This document shows positions 25,470 to 35,415 of a stretch of DNA of 64,000 nt, one piece after another. Position numbers and translations under genes: made by a program. How positions within the stretch are numbered: position 1 is the stretch's first letter; each line of letters starts with the position of its first letter. The notes under the pieces are model-generated. The model searched no databases, was not told the DNA's origin, and saw only the letters and a list, made by a program, of their open reading frames with translations. Origin of the DNA: Pseudomonas luteola NBRC 103146. GTDB taxonomy: Bacteria; Pseudomonadota; Gammaproteobacteria; Pseudomonadales; Pseudomonadaceae. The stretch lies in the NCBI RefSeq assembly GCF_002091675.1, contig NZ_BDAE01000018.1:1-64000 (forward strand), written 5' to 3'.

Positions 25470-26840
25470 ATGAGTCAGCGTCCGACCCATCAGCTCTTCG
25501 ATGCCTACTTTACCCAGGCTGCGATGCGTGATGTCTTCAGTGATAGCGGGCGCCTGCAGGGCATGCTGGATTTCGAAGCCGCCCTGGCGCGAGCCGAAGC
25601 CGCGGTCGGCCTGATTCCCAAGGATGCCGTCGCACCGATCGAGGCAGCTTGCCGCGCCGAGGCCTATGACCTTGCCGAGTTGCAGCAGGCCATCGTGAGC
25701 AGCGGCAACTCGGCCATTCCGCTGGTCAAGGCACTGGGACGTGAAATCAAGCGTACAAGCCCCGAGGCCGAGCGCTATGTGCACATGGGCGCCACCAGTC
25801 AGGACGTCATGGATACTGGGCTTGTGCTGCAGGTCCGCGCAGCCCTCGCGCTGCTGGAAGACGGTCTGGCTGCCTTGGCTGATGCCCTGGCCAAACAGGC
25901 TCAGCGCTATGTAGACACGCCCTTGGCCGGACGGACATGGCTGCAGCATGCAACGCCCGTCACGCTGGGTATGAAGATTGCCGGCTGGCTAGGCGCCATT
26001 AACCGTCATCGCCAACGGCTGGCTGAGCTCAAGCCGCGTGTTCTGGTGCTGCAGTTTGGTGGTGCGTCGGGCACACTGGCGGCGCTCGGTGACAAGGCCA
26101 TGCCGGTCGCCGAGGCGTTGGCTAAAGAACTTGACCTGACACTGCCTGATCAACCCTGGCATACCCAGCGGGACCGCTTGGTAGAGGCCGCCAGTGTGTG
26201 CGGCATGATTGCCGGAAGCCTGGGCAAGCTGGGGCGTGACCTTTCCCTGTTGATGCAGACAGAAGCGGCAGAGGTTTTCGAGCCGGCCGGGCAGGGGCGG
26301 GGTGGTTCCTCGACCATGCCCCACAAGCGCAATCCGGTCAGCGCCGCGGTCTTGATCAGTGCCGCGACCCGCATCCCCAACCTTGTCGCCACCATGTTCG
26401 CGGCCATGCCCCAGGAACACGAGCGCAGTCTGGGTCTCTGGCATGCCGAATGGGACACCCTGCCTGATATCTTCTGCCTCACTTCGGGTGCGCTGGAACA
26501 GGCGTTGCTGGTAGCCGAAGGGCTGGAAGTTGATGCCGAACGCATGCGCACGAACCTGGAGCTGACCCACGGACTGGTACTGGCCGAGGCTGTCAGCATT
26601 ACCCTTAGCCAACGTGTCGGCCGCGAGCAGGCGCATCAGCTGGTCGAGCAGTGCTGCCGTCGTGCGGTCGAGCAGAAATGCCACCTGCGTGAGGCGCTCG
26701 GGCAGAACGAGACCGTGACCGCCGAGCTGTCTGCCGATGAGCTGGATCATCTGCTCGATCCTGCGCACTACTTGGGACAGGCCCGCACCTGGGTAGAACG
26801 CGCCTGTGCCGAACACCATTCACTGACGTCTGCTCGCTAG
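25470..26840 (+). CDS. pcaB: 3-carboxy-cis,cis-muconate cycloisomerase
   Basis: A 456-aa member of the fumarase/aspartase superfamily. The signature GGSSTMPHKRNPVSAAVL (about residue 280) holds the catalytic serine loop, and MGATSQDVMDTG is another conserved block. It lactonises 3-carboxymuconate to 4-carboxymuconolactone. AAGGA lies 9 nt before 25470 but only 3 nt before an ATG at 25464, so 25470 is preferred. pcaD follows after 10 nt. Confidence 0.94.
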   Translation: MSQRPTHQLFDAYFTQAAMRDVFSDSGRLQGMLDFEAALARAEAAVGLIPKDAVAPIEAACRAEAYDLAELQQAIVSSGNSAIPLVKALGREIKRTSPEAERYVHMGATSQDVMDTGLVLQVRAALALLEDGLAALADALAKQAQRYVDTPLAGRTWLQHATPVTLGMKIAGWLGAINRHRQRLAELKPRVLVLQFGGASGTLAALGDKAMPVAEALAKELDLTLPDQPWHTQRDRLVEAASVCGMIAGSLGKLGRDLSLLMQTEAAEVFEPAGQGRGGSSTMPHKRNPVSAAVLISAATRIPNLVATMFAAMPQEHERSLGLWHAEWDTLPDIFCLTSGALEQALLVAEGLEVDAERMRTNLELTHGLVLAEAVSITLSQRVGREQAHQLVEQCCRRAVEQKCHLREALGQNETVTAELSADELDHLLDPAHYLGQARTWVERACAEHHSLTSAR

Positions 26841-26850
26841 GAGGATTCCT

Positions 26851-27639
26851 GTGCCAACTGTGCAACTCGCCGAGGGCGAACTGAATTACCGTTTCGATGG
26901 CCGCGAAGACGCGCCGGTTCTGGTACTGTCCAACTCGCTGGGCACTGACCTGCATATGTGGGATGACCAGATTCCCGCCTTTACCGAGCATTTTCGCGTA
27001 CTGCGCTATGACACACGCGGCCACGGCGGCTCCACCGTCACGCCCGGTCCGTACACCATTGAGCAATTGGGCCATGACGTCTTGGCGCTGCTGGATGCTC
27101 TCAAGGTTCAGAAAGCCTTTTTCTGCGGACTGTCCATGGGTGGACTGACCGGGCAGTGGCTGGCAGTAAACGCCAGTGACCGTATCCAGCGTGTCGTTAT
27201 CTGTAATACCGCCGCCAAGATCGGAACGGCAGACGGTTGGAATGACCGTATCGATACGGTTTTGAAGGGCGGCCAGGCGGCCATGGTCAATCTGCGTGAT
27301 GCCTCTGTTGGGCGCTGGTTTACGCCTGAGTTCTCCCAGGCAGAGCCAGCCAAAGTCAAGCGCATTACCGACATGCTCGCAGCTACCTCGCCAGAAGGGT
27401 ATGCCGCCAATTGTGCTGCCGTGCGTGACGGTGACTTTCGTGAGCATCTCAAGACCGTTACCGTTCCGGTGCTTATCGTGGCGGGTACGCACGATGCCGT
27501 CACCACACCGGCCGACGGTCACTACATGCAGGCTCAAATTCCGAATGCCGAGTATGCGGAATTCGATGCTGCGCATCTTTCCAATGTACAGGCCGGCGAA
27601 GCATTCAGTCGCCGTGTCCTGGCTTTCCTGACGGCTTAG
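26851..27639 (+). CDS. pcaD: 3-oxoadipate enol-lactonase
   Basis: A 262-aa alpha/beta-hydrolase. The nucleophile is in GLSMGG (about residue 93). The Asp and His lie in AGTHDAVT and DAAHLSN. It hydrolyses 3-oxoadipate enol-lactone to 3-oxoadipate. It starts with GTG, preceded by AGGAGG. It is separate from pcaC here, unlike the PcaL fusion of some actinobacteria. Confidence 0.94.
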   Translation: MPTVQLAEGELNYRFDGREDAPVLVLSNSLGTDLHMWDDQIPAFTEHFRVLRYDTRGHGGSTVTPGPYTIEQLGHDVLALLDALKVQKAFFCGLSMGGLTGQWLAVNASDRIQRVVICNTAAKIGTADGWNDRIDTVLKGGQAAMVNLRDASVGRWFTPEFSQAEPAKVKRITDMLAATSPEGYAANCAAVRDGDFREHLKTVTVPVLIVAGTHDAVTTPADGHYMQAQIPNAEYAEFDAAHLSNVQAGEAFSRRVLAFLTA

Positions 27640-27650
27640 GAGATCTCGAG

Positions 27651-28061
27651 ATGGACGAACGCGAACGTTATGAAAAGGGCATGGAGGTCCGTCGCGCGGT
27701 ATTGGGCGATGCCCATGTGAATCGCAGCCTGGAAAAGCTCACGCCATTCAACGAGGAGTTTCAGGAGATGATCACCCGGCATGCCTGGGGTGATATCTGG
27801 ACCCGTCCGGGCCTGCCGCGGCATACCCGTAGCCTGATTACCATTTCCATGCTGATTGGGATGAACCGGAGCGAAGAACTCAAGCTGCATCTGCGCGCCG
27901 CTGCCAACAATGGTGTAACGCGCGACGAGATCAAGGAAGTGATCATGCAGAGCGCCATTTATTGCGGTATCCCAGCGGCCAACGCGACCTTCCATTTGGC
28001 CGAGTCGGTATGGGATGAGCTGGGCGTGGAGTCGCGCCAAACTCAATATGAAGGGCAGTAG
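27651..28061 (+). CDS. pcaC: 4-carboxymuconolactone decarboxylase
   Basis: A 136-aa CMD-family protein covering the whole domain (FNEEFQEMITRHAWGDIWTRPGL, and TRDEIKEVIMQSAIYCGIPAAN). It decarboxylates 4-carboxymuconolactone to the enol-lactone used by PcaD. It is the last gene of the pca series; a strong terminator follows at once. Confidence 0.94.
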   Translation: MDERERYEKGMEVRRAVLGDAHVNRSLEKLTPFNEEFQEMITRHAWGDIWTRPGLPRHTRSLITISMLIGMNRSEELKLHLRAAANNGVTRDEIKEVIMQSAIYCGIPAANATFHLAESVWDELGVESRQTQYEGQ

Positions 28062-28071
28062 GCAAGGCGTT

Positions 28072-28101
28072 AAAAAAAGCCCGTCGAAAGACGGGCTTTT
28101 T
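28072..28101. terminator. Bidirectional rho-independent terminator between pcaC and the porin
   Basis: GCCCGTC (28079-28085), loop GAAA, GACGGGC (28090-28096), with seven A before and five T after. It therefore works for pcaC on the plus strand and for the porin gene on the minus strand. Confidence 0.9.
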
Positions 28102-28116
28102 GTATTGACCTGGCGC

Positions 28117-29400
28117 TTACAGAATCGAGATAGGGTAGCTGAAGATCAGGCGGTTCTCGTCGACATCGTTGTTGCTGCCATAGTCGCGACGGACCATAGA
28201 GTTTCTCCAGCGCATGTTCAGGTCCTTGAGCGGGCCGCTCTGGAAGGTATAGGCCACATCGAAGTTACGTTCCCATTCCGAGCCGTCATCATTGGCAGCG
28301 TTGACGTAGATGTTGTCACCATGGCCGTAACGCGCCATGAAGGCCAGACCCGGAATACCCATAGCAGCAAAGTTGTAGTCGTAACGCAGCTGCCACGAGC
28401 GTTCCTTGGCATTGTCAAAGCTCTGGGTAAACATGTCGTTTACGATACTGCCGCCGCTGGAACCGTTAACGCTCAGCCAGCCGTTATCACCGCTGACGCG
28501 CTGATAACCTACGGTAAACTTGTGACCACCAATACCGGCGGACAACTGTCCAGTGAAGAGTTTGTTGTCCAGGTTGCCCGCACGTGCCTGGCCTTCCTCT
28601 TCACCGGTGAAGTAACCCAGGTTCGCGCCCAGGCTCCAGTCCCCGAACTTCTGGGTATGGGTCAGGTTGAAGAAGTTCTGCTTGTAGACATCTTCGAACT
28701 GCGCGTGCCATACGCCAACCATGGTGCGCTTCTCGTTGAAGGTGTATTCACCCCCTACATAATTGAAGCGATCCGAAGAGGCTGCACGAATCTGACGGGC
28801 ACCGCCGGTCGTGATGGACAGATCCTCCATGTTGGAGGAGTTACGCAGGCTCACCTGGCGAATCTGCGCAGCATAGAACGTGAAGCCGTCCAGTTCCTTG
28901 GAGGTCAGTGTCGCACCGCGGAATGTCTGAGGAAGCAGGCGACCATCGTTGAAGCGAAGCACGGGTACGTTAGGCATCAATTCGCCTAACAACAGATCAG
29001 TCTTGGAAATGCGAGCCTTGAAGGTAGCGCCCAAACGACCGAAATCATCCGCGGCACGCCCATCATCATGTACCGGCAGCAACTGAGTGCCAGCGCGGCC
29101 CCGACCGCTATCCAGCTTGATTCCGTAGAGCCCGGTCAGGTCCAGACCAAAACCTATGACGCCCGGTGTGTAACCCGAGGTTGCCGTCATAATGAAACCT
29201 TGGCCCCATTCTTCGACCTTGCTCTGTTGAGCGCTGGTACCGTTGCGGAAATCCCGGTTGAAGTAATAGTTACGGGTCATCACGTTGACTTTGGCGTCTT
29301 CCAGAAAACCTTCAGCATGAGCAGCCATCGGTAATGCCAAGGCCAGCGCAAGCGGTGTGAGTCCAATAAACGCAGGAACAGAGAGATAGCGAAGGGTCAT
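28117..29400 (-). CDS. OprD-family outer-membrane porin
   Basis: A 427-aa porin. The signal peptide ends near AHAEGFLEDAK. The OprD family hallmarks are EGFLEDAKVNVMTRNYYFNRDFR and the many amphipathic beta strands. The C-terminus ends in RLIFSYPISIL. OprD porins take up small carboxylates. Position after pcaC and a PcaR-type box 340 nt upstream suggest that it admits protocatechuate or hydroxybenzoate. The exact substrate is inferred. Confidence 0.88.
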   Translation of the reverse strand: MTLRYLSVPAFIGLTPLALALALPMAAHAEGFLEDAKVNVMTRNYYFNRDFRNGTSAQQSKVEEWGQGFIMTATSGYTPGVIGFGLDLTGLYGIKLDSGRGRAGTQLLPVHDDGRAADDFGRLGATFKARISKTDLLLGELMPNVPVLRFNDGRLLPQTFRGATLTSKELDGFTFYAAQIRQVSLRNSSNMEDLSITTGGARQIRAASSDRFNYVGGEYTFNEKRTMVGVWHAQFEDVYKQNFFNLTHTQKFGDWSLGANLGYFTGEEEGQARAGNLDNKLFTGQLSAGIGGHKFTVGYQRVSGDNGWLSVNGSSGGSIVNDMFTQSFDNAKERSWQLRYDYNFAAMGIPGLAFMARYGHGDNIYVNAANDDGSEWERNFDVAYTFQSGPLKDLNMRWRNSMVRRDYGSNNDVDENRLIFSYPISIL

Positions 29401-29969
29401 TATTGTTGTACTCCCATGAGTAATGGTGCCGCACCTGAGCGCAATCTCTTGCGGATTGATTTATCAGAGGCGGAGAGGCCCTGATCCTCAGGGCATTTCA
29501 TGTCCGGCCTGAATAGGCAGCCGAACCTAAGCGGACGCGCAAACGCCTCCGCGAAATCTAGAAGAGGGGGGAATATCGGGCGGGAAAATTAAGGCCGTAC
29601 AGGGTGCAATCTTCAACATTCAGGTTATTCCATTATTGAATTTATTGTGGAATTCACCCTTGTGCCTTATGGCCAGGGTTGTACGATGACGTGCCGCGAT
29701 AATGCTATCGATTCGCTACCTAAAGCAATAGCCATTTGTTCGTTTATCGCACTTGAAAGACCGTATGAGACAAATGGCTTAACTGTATGCCTGATAACAG
29801 TTTTAAGTAGCACATAAGCGGCCGAGCCCTGAAACAGCGTGGCTCAGAGAAGAAGATCTGTCTTGATCAAGACCCTAGAAAAGGCGTCTATTAGACCAAA
29901 GAATAATCTTTGAAGCCTACGCCGCGGTGGTGGAGCGGTACCGTCAGAGGAGCGATACCGCGGGAATGA
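29401..29969. other. Long intergenic region upstream of the porin
   Basis: About 570 nt between the porin start and the end of sseA. No gene is supported. It contains one PcaR-type box (29738-29752) and AT-rich stretches (29600-29660) that could hold the porin promoter. Confidence 0.5.
29738..29752. promoter_or_regulatory. PcaR-type box upstream of the porin gene
   Basis: GTTCGTTTATCGCAC matches the PcaR box GTTCGATAATCGCAC at 13 of 15 positions. TTGTTCGTTTAT is also found, inverted, upstream of pcaR. It lies 338 nt from the porin start, rather far for a direct promoter site. Confidence 0.5.
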
Positions 29970-30821
29970 TCAAGCCTGTCCTGTCGCTTTGGGGGTATCT
30001 GAGCGCGAGCCCCATTCTGTCCAGGAGCCGTCGTACAGGGCCCCTTCCGGTAGGCCTGCTACTGCCAGTCCCAGGAGAAGAACGGCTGCTGTCACGCCGC
30101 TGCCGCAACTGGTAACCACTGATCGTGAGCCATCCGCACCCGCATGTGCAAAGCGCGCGCGGAGCGTATCGACATCCTTGAACGTGCCGTCAGCATTGAG
30201 AAGATCGGTATAGGGCAGGCTGGCGCTACCTGGAATATGCCCGGAGGCCAGGCCTGCACGCGGCTCGGGCACCGACCCCTCGAAGCGATTGGCCGCGCGT
30301 GCATCCAGTACCTGCTCGAGGCGGCTGTCGAGGTTGGTCTGGATATCGCCCAGGCCCCGTAGCATTCTGGCGTGGAACGTGGCTTCAAACGTCTGGGCCG
30401 GTACGACAGGTGCCGGGCCTTGTTCTACAGGTCGATGTTCGCTCTGCCACTTGGGAAGGCCTCCATCGAGCACTGCGACCTGATGATGGCCGAAGAGGCG
30501 AAACATCCACCAGGCACGTGCTGCTGAAAACAACCCTTTCTGGTCATAAACCACAACGCGGGACTGGTTGTTGACCCCCAGCTCACCTACCAGCCGGGCG
30601 AAACGACCCTGGGAGGGCACCATGTGCGGCAGCGTTGTGTCCTGATCTGAAATCTCTTCGATATCGAAGAAGCGAGCACCGGGTAAGTGAGCAGCCTCAT
30701 ACTCGGCGCGTGCATGTTTCAACTCGTTGGGCAGGTAGGCACTGGCATCGAATATCACCAGGTCTTTGTTGCCCAATGCGTTGGCAAGCCACTCGGTACT
30801 GACCAGGGGGCCAAACGTCAT
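29970..30821 (-). CDS. sseA: 3-mercaptopyruvate sulfurtransferase
   Basis: A 283-aa protein with two rhodanese domains. The C-terminal one carries the active loop CGSGVTA, typical of mercaptopyruvate rather than thiosulfate sulfurtransferases. It transfers sulfur from 3-mercaptopyruvate to an acceptor such as cyanide or thiols. The start at 30821 (MTFGPLVSTEWLA) has AGGAGA upstream; the open frame extends 38 codons further without support. It is divergent from cysE. Confidence 0.88.
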   Translation of the reverse strand: MTFGPLVSTEWLANALGNKDLVIFDASAYLPNELKHARAEYEAAHLPGARFFDIEEISDQDTTLPHMVPSQGRFARLVGELGVNNQSRVVVYDQKGLFSAARAWWMFRLFGHHQVAVLDGGLPKWQSEHRPVEQGPAPVVPAQTFEATFHARMLRGLGDIQTNLDSRLEQVLDARAANRFEGSVPEPRAGLASGHIPGSASLPYTDLLNADGTFKDVDTLRARFAHAGADGSRSVVTSCGSGVTAAVLLLGLAVAGLPEGALYDGSWTEWGSRSDTPKATGQA

Positions 30822-31025
30822 AAGAGTTCTCCTGTATGAATGTTTCACTCGTGGTTGCCTTGACGCCAGGCGGTGCGGCGTTGGCAGGTCTGTCCCCATC
30901 CTATCCGATCGGGCAGACGATGCGGTAAGGTACAAGCATGCGTTGGGGCACGCTTGATCAGCCGCAACGTTTTATTGTCGAACCCAGGACCGGCTCGCGC
31001 CGGTTCTTTTTCCAGGAACGTGGTA

Positions 31026-31973
<948 letters not shown>

Positions 31974-32187
31974 AGGTGCCGCTCGGCAGGCTAACGCTTC
32001 AATACGCAACATGCCCTGACTGCCACAGGCATGAGGGGCACGATTGCTATCCAGGAATGATTGCGCCGGATGTCGAAGGCAGCAGCCAGGCTTTCAACGC
32101 TGCTGCGTTCGGTGATCCTGATCCGCCCCCTGATGGCCAACCCGTTAGCGCATCCGTGATGGACTGGCGTTGGGAAACATCAGGCAC

Positions 32188-32227
32188 AAAAAAAGGGTTG
32201 AAGCTATAGGTATATAGTCTTCAACCC
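32188..32227 (-). terminator. Rho-independent terminator of the small acidic protein gene
   Basis: Arms GGGTTGAAG (32195-32203) and CTTCAACCC (32219-32227) extend inward with TATA pairing. On the minus strand the stem is followed by a run of seven T (32188-32194). It lies about 40 nt after the stop of the minus-strand gene 32265-32396. Confidence 0.85.
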
Positions 32228-32264
32228 CAAGACCGAGTAGAAGAAATCCGATCGACTGATCAGA

Positions 32265-32396
32265 TCATGGTGAAATCGGGTCGCTGGCAGGAAAAGTTTC
32301 CTCTACGGCCTGGTCTAGCTGGTCGTCATCGACGTCACGATTATCGAGGTCTTCGTTTTCAGCGTTCTGGTTTTCGGGGTGCTTGATGTCGCTCAT
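32265..32396 (-). CDS. Small acidic protein with ETFPASDP motif
   Basis: A 43-aa protein, MSDIKHPENQNAENEDLDNR onwards, very acidic, ending VEETFPASDPISP. The (E)(S/T)FPASDP motif recurs at the C-terminus of small proteins in many bacteria (recalled from memory; function unknown). A GGGAGACGAAC leader precedes the ATG, and a clear terminator follows, so it is probably a separately transcribed gene. It is divergent from the second curlin gene. Confidence 0.75.
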   Translation of the reverse strand: MSDIKHPENQNAENEDLDNRDVDDDQLDQAVEETFPASDPISP

Positions 32397-32521
32397 GTTC
32401 GTCTCCCGTTCGGGCCTTGTGCAGGCGTTATAAGTTAGGCCGCAGGAGATACTGAAGGTTCTGACCACCCATCTATGAGGCCTTTGGTCTCACTTGGAAA
32501 GTGTTAAAGAGCGAGCATTTT

Positions 32522-32541
32522 CAATCTTTCGATTGATACCC
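32522..32541 (+). promoter_or_regulatory. Curlin-associated palindromic motif (copy 4)
   Basis: CAATCTTTCGATTGATACCC on the plus strand, 150 nt before the curlin start at 32691. The arms CAATC and GATTG are perfect, and the ATACCC tail equals that of copies 1 and 3. It is in the same orientation relative to its gene as the three copies in the island 22-24 kb away. Confidence 0.65.
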
Positions 32542-32690
32542 GTCGCTGCGCTAAACGGCGAATATAGCCTCCCGATTCACAATGCCTGATCGCTAGGGTG
32601 CCCTTGCAGGTTCTTGCGCAATGGTAATGCGGTAAAGGTCTCCCAGACCTTGCTGTACCTCTGGTGGAATAAACATTCATGGAGAGAGCT

Positions 32691-33833
32691 ATGTTTATCT
32701 TCAAACCGCTCGCCGCTGCCGTTCTCGCGGTGTTAGCCACGCAAGCCTTTGCTGAAAATAATACGGCCCGACAGGACCAGCACGGTGTGCTCAATACGGC
32801 TACGATCGAGCAGTCCGGCTCCGGTAATGCCGCCAAGCAGTCGCATAGCGGCTACGCCAATGAGGCTCGCCTGACTCAGGTCAATAGCCAGGCCGGTACT
32901 GCACAGCAGGCACAGGCGGGCAATTACAACGTCGCGACTGTCGAGCAGGCCGACTCGACCACTGCCTACTCCAACCAATACCAGTATGGCTGGAACAATC
33001 AGGCGTCGGTCTCCCAGCAAGCTTCCGAGTCGGCTTCAGTCAACCAGAGCCAGACAGGCACTGCCAACGAAGCTGAAACCGAGCAACTAAACACGACCCA
33101 GGCAACCTCCCGGATTACGCAAAACGGCAACACTCACTGGGCCCATACGCTGCAGGAAGGGGCCGTGGCCAGTGAAGTATCCGTTAATCAACAGGGCGAC
33201 AATCACACCGCTCTGCTGTGGCAGCGGGACGGCTCCAATAACGTTGCGACGGTCATTCAGACAGGGAACGATACCTCCGCCAATATCTACCAGCTGGACA
33301 GCCAGGGTTCCGTGGCCACGCTTGAGGTCAGTGGTGTGAATACCTCGGCCTATGTCACCCAGCGCGGTACGCAGCAGCAAGCCGCTGTCCGTATCGACGG
33401 TCAGAATGGCGGCGCCCTGGTCACTCAGGAAGGCAGCAATAACGACGCAGACACTACCCAGAGTGGTGTCTCGAACAGTATCGATGCTTTCCAGGCAGGT
33501 GACTGGCAGGCCGCTCAGCTCAGCCAGGTGGGTGACTACAACATTGCGACCGCCAACCAGACCGGGACTGGTAACGAGTTCTATGCCGATCAGACCGGCA
33601 ACAGTAACGTCCTGTACGGCACGCAAGAGGGTAGTGATAACATCCTGAGCGCTTCGACCGAAGGCTCGCTCAATGAAATCACCATCGGGCAGCAGGGCGA
33701 TCGTAACGTGGCGTATCTCAGCCAGCTGAGCGGATCGGATAACCACATCACGCTACAGCAGACCGGTGCTGATCTACGGGTCAACCTGAGCCAATCCGGC
33801 ACAGGCAACCGCGTCAATCTGATTCAGCAGTAA
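32691..33833 (+). CDS. CsgA-like curlin repeat protein, 380 aa (second locus)
   Basis: A secreted 380-aa curlin. The signal peptide MFIFKPLAAAVLAVLATQAFA resembles that of the island curlin (both FKPLAAA). About fifteen 22-residue Q-x-G-x-N units follow, ending GTGNRVNLIQQ. The mature sequence has more charged residues than its paralogue (for example IRIDGQN-like, ADLRVN). GGAGAG precedes the ATG. It is monocistronic with a strong hairpin after it. Same length as 6725-7867 but clearly diverged. Confidence 0.88.
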   Translation: MFIFKPLAAAVLAVLATQAFAENNTARQDQHGVLNTATIEQSGSGNAAKQSHSGYANEARLTQVNSQAGTAQQAQAGNYNVATVEQADSTTAYSNQYQYGWNNQASVSQQASESASVNQSQTGTANEAETEQLNTTQATSRITQNGNTHWAHTLQEGAVASEVSVNQQGDNHTALLWQRDGSNNVATVIQTGNDTSANIYQLDSQGSVATLEVSGVNTSAYVTQRGTQQQAAVRIDGQNGGALVTQEGSNNDADTTQSGVSNSIDAFQAGDWQAAQLSQVGDYNIATANQTGTGNEFYADQTGNSNVLYGTQEGSDNILSASTEGSLNEITIGQQGDRNVAYLSQLSGSDNHITLQQTGADLRVNLSQSGTGNRVNLIQQ

Positions 33834-33847
33834 AACTGATCCTCTTT

Positions 33848-33877
33848 CGCGCACCGCCTTCGCACAGGCGGTGCGCG
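33848..33877 (+). terminator. Strong 3' hairpin after the second curlin gene
   Basis: CGCGCACCGCC (33848-33858) pairs perfectly with GGCGGTGCGCG (33867-33877) around an 8-nt loop, 15 nt after the stop. There is no T-run, so it may stabilise the mRNA end rather than terminate by itself. Confidence 0.6.
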
Positions 33878-34113
33878 CCTGAAGCCGCTTGGCAAACGGC
33901 TGCCTTCCGTGTCTTTTTCGCAACCGGCACTGGATTCCTGGCGTACTGTCCACATCTTTATCGAAGGGTGTTTGTGTCGTGCACTGACCTGTATCAGCGC
34001 CATACCGGGCTGATAGGGCTATGGTTATAGACAGGCACGATCACCGGGCAGCGACAGGCCTGTCATAGCTGTCTGCTTTTGACTGTTGTCGATTGACGAG
34101 ACGGTGAGGTTCG

Positions 34114-35064
34114 ATGGAATTCAAAGATTATTATGCGCTACTGGGCGTCGACCCGGGCGCAGACGAAAAAGCGATCAAGACCGCATACCGCAAGCTGGCG
34201 CGCAAATATCATCCAGATGTCAGCAAAGAGCTGGATGCGGAAAACAAATTCAAGGAAGTCTCCGAGGCCTATGAGGTTCTCAGAGATCCGGAAAAACGAG
34301 CCGAATACGATCAACTACGCCAGTACGGCCGGGCCGGGCAGCAGTTCGAGCCGCCGCCAGGCTGGGAGTTCAACGGCAATTTTGGCGGAGGAGGAGACGG
34401 GCAGTACGAGCGGCATTTTTCCGATTTCTTCGAATCTGTTTTTGGTGCCCGACCCGGTAGTGGGCGCGGCCAGGAGCGTAATGCCGGACGAAGAGGGCAG
34501 GATGTGGAAATGGAACTGCCGTTGTTTCTCGAAGACACGCTGTCGGACGAGCCGCGGACCATCAACTATCGGGTGCCTAGCTATAGTGCGAACGGGCTGC
34601 GTCACGAGAGCGTACCCAAGAGCCTGAACGTACGCATTCCGGCAGGCGTGACCGATGGCGAGCGAATCCGGTTGAAAGGGCGGGGCGCCCCAGGGCTCAA
34701 TGGCGGACCCGATGGCGATCTTTATCTGGTTGTCCGGCTGGTTCCTCATCCACTCTTCGATGTCGACGGGCATGACCTGCTTCTGACCGTTCCGCTTGCG
34801 CCCTGGGAAGCTGCACTAGGCGCCAAGGTAACTGTCCCCACCTTGAGCGGGAAACTGCAATTGACCGTTCCGGCTAACAGCCAGGCGGGGCAGCGTTTAC
34901 GTCTCAAGGGTAAGGGGTTGCGAACCCGGAAGGGCGGCGCAGGGGACCTGTACGCCGTGATCAAAATTGTCATGCCCAAGACTCATGATGAGGCTACTCG
35001 GAAACTATGGGAGCAATTGGCGAGCAAGGCCAGCTTCAACCCCAGAAGTGAGTGGAGGGACTGA
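34114..35064 (+). CDS. cbpA: Curved DNA-binding protein, DnaJ-type co-chaperone
   Basis: A 316-aa class II J-protein. The J-domain has [17 protein letters not shown] and the HPD motif in KYHPDVS. A Gly/Phe-rich linker ([11 protein letters not shown]) and two C-terminal beta-sandwich domains follow. It stimulates DnaK and binds curved DNA. Its stop is one base before the cbpM start. Confidence 0.93.
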   Translation: MEFKDYYALLGVDPGADEKAIKTAYRKLARKYHPDVSKELDAENKFKEVSEAYEVLRDPEKRAEYDQLRQYGRAGQQFEPPPGWEFNGNFGGGGDGQYERHFSDFFESVFGARPGSGRGQERNAGRRGQDVEMELPLFLEDTLSDEPRTINYRVPSYSANGLRHESVPKSLNVRIPAGVTDGERIRLKGRGAPGLNGGPDGDLYLVVRLVPHPLFDVDGHDLLLTVPLAPWEAALGAKVTVPTLSGKLQLTVPANSQAGQRLRLKGKGLRTRKGGAGDLYAVIKIVMPKTHDEATRKLWEQLASKASFNPRSEWRD

Positions 35065-35065
35065 G

Positions 35066-35371
35066 ATGACCACCGTAATCGTGGAATTTGACATCGAAGA
35101 GATCAGCCAGCTGGTCGATACGCCAGTGACTCACATCGTTGAGCTTGTCGAGCATGGCATCGTCGAGCCACACGGGCCGCGGCCAGAGGTATGGGTATTC
35201 GATTTGCCAGCGTTGCATACGGTACGCCGTGCCGTACGGCTGCAACGAGAGCTTGAGCTGGACTGGGCGGGCATCGCACTGGCGCTCGACCTGCTGACCC
35301 AGGTAGAAACCCTGCGTATGGAAAACCGCATGCTCAGGCAGCGGCTTGCCCGCTTTGTGCTTGATGAATAA
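35066..35371 (+). CDS. cbpM: Chaperone modulator CbpM
   Basis: A 101-aa MerR-like small protein (IEEISQLVDTPVTHIVELVEHGIVEP, then LPALHTVRRAVRLQRELELDWAGIALAL). It binds the CbpA J-domain and blocks its action. Start at 35066 was chosen from the position directly after cbpA. Confidence 0.92.
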   Translation: MTTVIVEFDIEEISQLVDTPVTHIVELVEHGIVEPHGPRPEVWVFDLPALHTVRRAVRLQRELELDWAGIALALDLLTQVETLRMENRMLRQRLARFVLDE

Positions 35372-35377
35372 GAGGAG

Positions 35378-35415
35378 GGCTCCAGGCACACATGCTGTGC
35401 CGGAGCCTGCCCTTT
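35378..35415 (+). terminator. Possible terminator after cbpM
   Basis: GGCTCC-A-GGCACA, loop CATGC, TGTGCC-GGAGCC with short bulges, followed by CCCTTT. It lies in the short gap to the convergent TIGR04211 gene. Confidence 0.45.

Noticed and set aside
27915-28061. Possible pcaC-pcaD fusion (PcaL)
   Set aside because: pcaD and pcaC are separate frames with own starts and an 11-nt gap.
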